A stretch of 24,580 nucleotides of DNA from UBA2100 sp964399345. Lineage in GTDB: Bacteria; Patescibacteriota; Minisyncoccia; Phycocordibacterales; UBA2100. Shown here one piece after another: positions 22,246 to 24,580 of the stretch. Every line of letters starts with the position of its first letter. Position 1 is the first letter of the stretch. The notes under the pieces were generated by a model, which was not told where the DNA came from, searched no databases, and was given only the letters and a program-made list of their open reading frames with translations. The translations under genes were made by a program, and so were the position numbers. The stretch spans positions 1-24,580 of the forward strand of contig CAYNQE010000009.1 of the NCBI GenBank assembly GCA_964399345.1, written 5' to 3'.

Positions 22246-22740
22246 TTATCTTTTACCGTTCATTACGGCCAGGGCTTTTTTCCTCGCTGGGTGCATATCA
22301 CTTTGATACGCACTAGGTGGGCAATCAGGCTCGAGCACGTCTTTCCATTCAAGGTGGCCGCTAGGAAGAAGTGCTCTAAATTTAACAACAACATCGCGAG
22401 AAATCTCAACCCTAGCTTCCATATCAGTCGGATTTCCAGAAATTCTTGGAAAGACTCGCTTATCTGGATCCTTTCTTTTTTTAGCTGCCACTGCGCGAGG
22501 ATTAAAGTACCTCCCTATTACGCGTCTGTACCATTTTTGTTGGTCTTCTTTTACGTGATAGTGGTCAACCGCTTTTTGAAAAAGAGCATGAAAGTCTTTT
22601 CCAGATTGTTGTTTATCGCGCAAAGAGTAGACTTTGTTTACCAAGTTTGCCGAGAGAACTCGGTCGATCTTGAAAGCACATTCGGAATCAACCGAACGAA
22701 TGGATGTAACCAGGTCAGGCGTATTTATATGTACAAACAT
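22246..22740 (-). CDS. Uncharacterised basic protein
   Basis: The 164-residue product is soluble and basic, with no signal peptide or membrane segment. An N-terminal part (about 1-70) looks helical and contains NLVNKVYSLRDKQQSGKDF. A central lysine/arginine-rich stretch follows (NPRAVAAKKRKDPDKRVFPR), then an apparent beta segment, MEARVEISRDVVVKFRALLP, and a tail with CPPSAYQSDMHPARKKAL. No family is recognised; the basic stretch could bind nucleic acid, but that is a guess. The minus-strand frame is trusted over the 157-residue frame opposite it because it has a near-perfect Shine-Dalgarno (AGGAGG, five bases before the ATG) and ends four bases before a strong terminator. It is the last gene of a minus-strand run beginning upstream of pnp. 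Confidence 0.72.
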   Translation of the reverse strand: MFVHINTPDLVTSIRSVDSECAFKIDRVLSANLVNKVYSLRDKQQSGKDFHALFQKAVDHYHVKEDQQKWYRRVIGRYFNPRAVAAKKRKDPDKRVFPRISGNPTDMEARVEISRDVVVKFRALLPSGHLEWKDVLEPDCPPSAYQSDMHPARKKALAVMNGKR

Positions 22741-22741
22741 T

Positions 22742-22756
22742 CTGACCTCCTGTCAG
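22742..22756 (-). promoter_or_regulatory. Shine-Dalgarno presented in a small hairpin
   Basis: On the minus strand CTGAC and GTCAG can pair around AGGAG, so the ribosome-binding site AGGAGG lies mainly in the loop, five bases before the ATG at 22740. It is the strongest Shine-Dalgarno in the window and fixes the start codon. Confidence 0.6.
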
Positions 22757-22802
22757 GTTGTTAGTTTCTACTATCTATTGTACTTAAAGATATAAGTTAA
22801 AG

Positions 22803-23168
22803 CTAGTCAGCGTGTTCTAAACAAGTAATAGCAGCAGGATTTGCCTCAAGTCTTGCAACAGGGATTTCTTCTCCCCCTTCTGAACATATACCGTATGTTC
22901 CTTTTTTCATCCTATCCAATGCTTCCTTTACGTTGTTAAAATGTGTTTCAAGTTCAGTAACAATACCTTCGTTTGTTGTCTTTTCTTCAAAACGATCTGC
23001 CAAAATTGAAGCATCGGCTGTTCCGGTTTCGTAGTCACCATTAGTTCCGTGCCAATCGTGAGGATTACTAGGATTCATCTTCCCGATGTCGGTAAGTTCA
23101 ATTTCTAAAGTCGTCATCTCTTGTTCCAGACGATCTTTAAGCTTAGTTAATGTTCGTTTATCTACCAT
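22803..23168 (-). CDS. DksA/TraR-like protein with degenerate zinc-finger site
   Basis: The 121-residue product has a coiled N-terminal part (MVDKRTLTKLKDRLEQEMTT), a linker with the acidic stretch NGDYETGTADASILADRFEE, and a C-terminal finger-like segment, GTYGICSEGGEEIPVARLEA followed by NPAAITCLEHAD. This matches the DksA/TraR family pattern, where the finger is normally Cys-x2-Cys ... Cys-x2-Cys. Here the second and fourth positions are Gly and His, so zinc binding is doubtful or altered. DksA-like proteins act in the RNA polymerase secondary channel; a regulatory role is inferred. The ATG at 23168 is chosen over a TTG at 23201, because a TATAGT lies between them, nine bases before the ATG. 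Confidence 0.8.
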   Translation of the reverse strand: MVDKRTLTKLKDRLEQEMTTLEIELTDIGKMNPSNPHDWHGTNGDYETGTADASILADRFEEKTTNEGIVTELETHFNNVKEALDRMKKGTYGICSEGGEEIPVARLEANPAAITCLEHAD

Positions 23169-23177
23169 ATAGGGATA

Positions 23178-23183
23178 ACTATA
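23178..23183 (-). promoter_or_regulatory. -10 element of the DksA/TraR-like gene
   Basis: Minus-strand TATAGT, preceded directly by TG, ends 9 bases before the ATG at 23168, inside the short gap after the upstream gene. It implies a leader of about two or three bases. Confidence 0.5.
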
Positions 23184-23202
23184 CACTAGCGATTCTAACA
23201 AG

Positions 23203-24267
23203 CTAGTTAGATCTAAACCGATTTATTACTTCTTTAAGAGTTCTTGTATGGCTAGTTATAATTATAGTTCCACGGTCTATAAATGAGTAGAAGAGGCGTA
23301 TATCACCACTTGAATCACGCAATATGCGAACGTCAGCGTTTTCTATAACAGTGTCTGTAAATTGGCTGCCTCCTACGTTAATCGCAGGCTTAACAAATCT
23401 TCCTTCAGGGCTAAAGAATGGAGATAAATTACTCTCTATAGTTTTTTCCCACTCGAGCATTCCTGCGTAGGCTACTCCGTATGAATTAGTCTTCAGAACC
23501 AAAAACGGAACATTCTCATCGTCAGTAACATGCATACCAATCATGTAATCTCTCCCTAAAGATCCTATAAAAGCATCTGAGAATGGAATATTTAAGAAAG
23601 CAAGAAATTCTTGAACAGTTAGGTGGGTGCGAACTTCATCCCCGTCTTCATTCTCAGTCGGCTGAGTGATATAGAACTCCGTAACTGAACCAAGTGTAAA
23701 GAAAGACGAGTGCCTAATGGCAGCAAGAAGAGTTAAAAGATTCGTTGAGTTTTTTCCTTCTATATCAATTCTCTCCCTTGCCTCTACGAAGAACATTGCA
23801 GGATCTAGATTCAATTTACGAGGACCTCCTTCGTTTAATAGGTAGGCGTAATATCCTCCAGCTAAAATTGTAGAGCCAAGTGCCACAAACATAAGTCCCA
23901 CTAGAGCTTTTTTAAGGAAAGTATTCTTCTTTTTTGGAATAATAGGAGCGTCATCTTTTCTGTCCCCTTCTAAAGCTGCCATCCTAACCATGGACATCTT
24001 CTTATTCATCACCAGATTCTTTACATCATCACTATATGTATGAACGATAGCTTTGTTTTTCTCACGAGGGACTTCCTCTTTCTTTTCCTCTTCTTCTTTT
24101 GAAACTACTTTTGGAACAAGGCTCCCCACTACTTTTTCAGCATCATCACCAAGGCTACTTTGGATGTCACCTTTAAATGTTCGAACAACCGCTTTGTTTA
24201 AAGCGTTTTCTGGAGCTTGTATATCCGGCGAATTATTCTCGTCGTTTTTCTGGTTGTCCTTGGGCAT
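23203..24267 (-). CDS. Uncharacterised membrane protein with cytoplasmic twin motif
   Basis: The 354-residue product has a polar, acidic cytoplasmic N-terminus of about 115 residues, one membrane helix (about 120-143, ALVGLMFVALGSTILAGGYY) and an extracytoplasmic domain of about 210 residues with mixed strands and helices ending TRTLKEVINRFRSN. The N-terminal part contains a duplicated motif, NKAVVRTFKGDIQ (about 24-36) and NKAIVHTYSDDVKNLV (about 71-86), followed by SMVRMAALEGDRK. No named family is recognised; similar architectures occur in CPR genomes (general impression, not verified). Its ATG lies inside the end of pnp, with an overlap of 35 bases in a different frame, so it is probably transcribed with pnp. 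Confidence 0.7.
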   Translation of the reverse strand: MPKDNQKNDENNSPDIQAPENALNKAVVRTFKGDIQSSLGDDAEKVVGSLVPKVVSKEEEEKKEEVPREKNKAIVHTYSDDVKNLVMNKKMSMVRMAALEGDRKDDAPIIPKKKNTFLKKALVGLMFVALGSTILAGGYYAYLLNEGGPRKLNLDPAMFFVEARERIDIEGKNSTNLLTLLAAIRHSSFFTLGSVTEFYITQPTENEDGDEVRTHLTVQEFLAFLNIPFSDAFIGSLGRDYMIGMHVTDDENVPFLVLKTNSYGVAYAGMLEWEKTIESNLSPFFSPEGRFVKPAINVGGSQFTDTVIENADVRILRDSSGDIRLFYSFIDRGTIIITSHTRTLKEVINRFRSN

Positions 24268-24580
24268 TGTTCTCTGAAGGCTTTATGCCTTTCTTTGACG
24301 CAAACTCAGGATCAATGTCTTTTATTGAGAGATTGATTCTCTTTCGTTCGTCAATCTCTTTGATTATAACAGGAACTTGCTCCCCTTCCTTTAGAACATC
24401 GGTTACGTTGTTGATTCTAAACGGAGCTATTTCTGAAATATGAACAAGACCTTCTGTATTTGCACCAATTCTAACAAAAGCACCGAAGTCCATTATTCTA
24501 GTTACTTCTCCATCGAACTTTTCTCCCTGAACGTATTCATGAGTTAGCCCTTCAATCATTTTAATTGCTAATTCTGCTGT
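24233..24580 (-). CDS. pnp: Polyribonucleotide nucleotidyltransferase, C-terminal S1 domain (partial)
   Basis: The open frame enters from the right edge (TAELAIKMIEGLTHEY...). It contains the end of the KH domain and a complete S1 RNA-binding domain (about 12 residues after the MIEGLT helix: GEKFDGEVTRIMDFGAFVRI, EGLVHISEIA and RINLSIKDID). The motif VTRIMDFGAFV with the preceding helix MIEG is characteristic of the C-terminus of PNPase, the 3'-5' phosphorolytic exoribonuclease of the degradosome. A short disordered tail rich in E, K, Q and N follows. The catalytic domains lie outside the window. An internal ATG at 24559 is not a real start, because homology continues upstream of it. The 3' end overlaps the next gene by 35 bases. 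Confidence 0.9.
   Translation of the reverse strand, partial: TAELAIKMIEGLTHEYVQGEKFDGEVTRIMDFGAFVRIGANTEGLVHISEIAPFRINNVTDVLKEGEQVPVIIKEIDERKRINLSIKDIDPEFASKKGIKPSENNAQGQPEKRRE

Noticed and set aside
22291..22764. 157-codon plus-strand frame opposite the 164-residue unknown gene
   Set aside because: The minus-strand frame has a near-perfect Shine-Dalgarno and a terminator directly after its stop. The plus-strand translation has an odd composition and no start signal.
1..24580. UGA recoding as in Gracilibacteria/Absconditabacteria
   Set aside because: TGA is used as a true stop in ATGA overlaps at 6567 and 15170, and no frame needs in-frame TGA read-through.
1..24580. CRISPR arrays, tRNA or rRNA genes, insertion sequences
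   Set aside because: No spaced direct repeats, cloverleaf-like segments, rRNA sequence, transposase or terminal inverted repeats were recognised on either strand.

Overview
This AT-rich window looks like the replication-origin neighbourhood of a Candidate Phyla Radiation (Patescibacteria, probably Parcubacteria-like) chromosome. The evidence is the divergent dnaN-dnaA / rpmH-rnpA-yidC-jag core, the very compact gene packing with many overlaps of a few bases, short versions of housekeeping proteins, and a long type IV secretion (T4SS)-like locus of the monoderm type. TGA is used as a normal stop (for example at 6567-6569 and 15170-15172), so the UGA-recoded Gracilibacteria/Absconditabacteria are unlikely. 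The lineage call is inference from gene content; no marker phylogeny was possible.

Layout. (1) 1-2545, minus strand: dnaN (cut by the window edge) and dnaA, with two clusters of DnaA boxes, one between dnaA and dnaN and one upstream of dnaA, giving a bipartite oriC candidate. (2) 2828-4528, plus strand: rpmH, a palindromic terminator, rnpA, yidC and jag. (3) 4525-16039, minus strand: a T4SS-like locus. In transcription order it holds a Ca-loop membrane protein, a large secreted Ig-like protein, a VirB6-like polytopic protein, a small helical protein, a PrgI/VirB3-like protein, a VirB4 N-domain-like protein, the VirB4 ATPase, a small membrane protein, a two-Ig-domain secreted protein, a membrane-anchored beta-propeller protein and a VirB2-like pilin with a long C-terminal extension. 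No VirD4, relaxase or VirB8/9/10 core gene is seen here. (4) 16091-17301: two uncharacterised envelope proteins transcribed divergently from a 47-base spacer. (5) 17279-20896, minus strand: rsmA, a DUF1653 gene and a UvrD/PcrA-type helicase split by an intein. (6) 21132-22199, plus strand: a LysM/M23 cell-wall peptidase with an apparently structured leader. (7) 22246-24580, minus strand: an unknown gene with a perfect Shine-Dalgarno, a DksA/TraR-like protein with a degenerate zinc site, a CPR-type membrane protein and the 3' end of pnp.

How the genes fit together. The origin core supplies replication initiation, ribosome/RNase P function and membrane-protein insertion. The T4SS-like locus encodes a cytoplasmic ATPase, an inner-membrane channel and several secreted or anchored adhesive modules (Ig folds, calcium loops, propeller, pilin), which suits a surface apparatus for DNA uptake or host contact.

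The most striking signal is regulatory. At least ten genes have a sigma70-type -10 hexamer ending only 6-9 bases before the start codon, six of them exactly 6 bases. This implies widespread leaderless transcription, and it also corrects several start codons. No stretch over 300 bases lacks a gene; the larger gaps (969-1192, 2546-2827, 20897-21131) hold origin elements, promoters and a candidate RNA leader.
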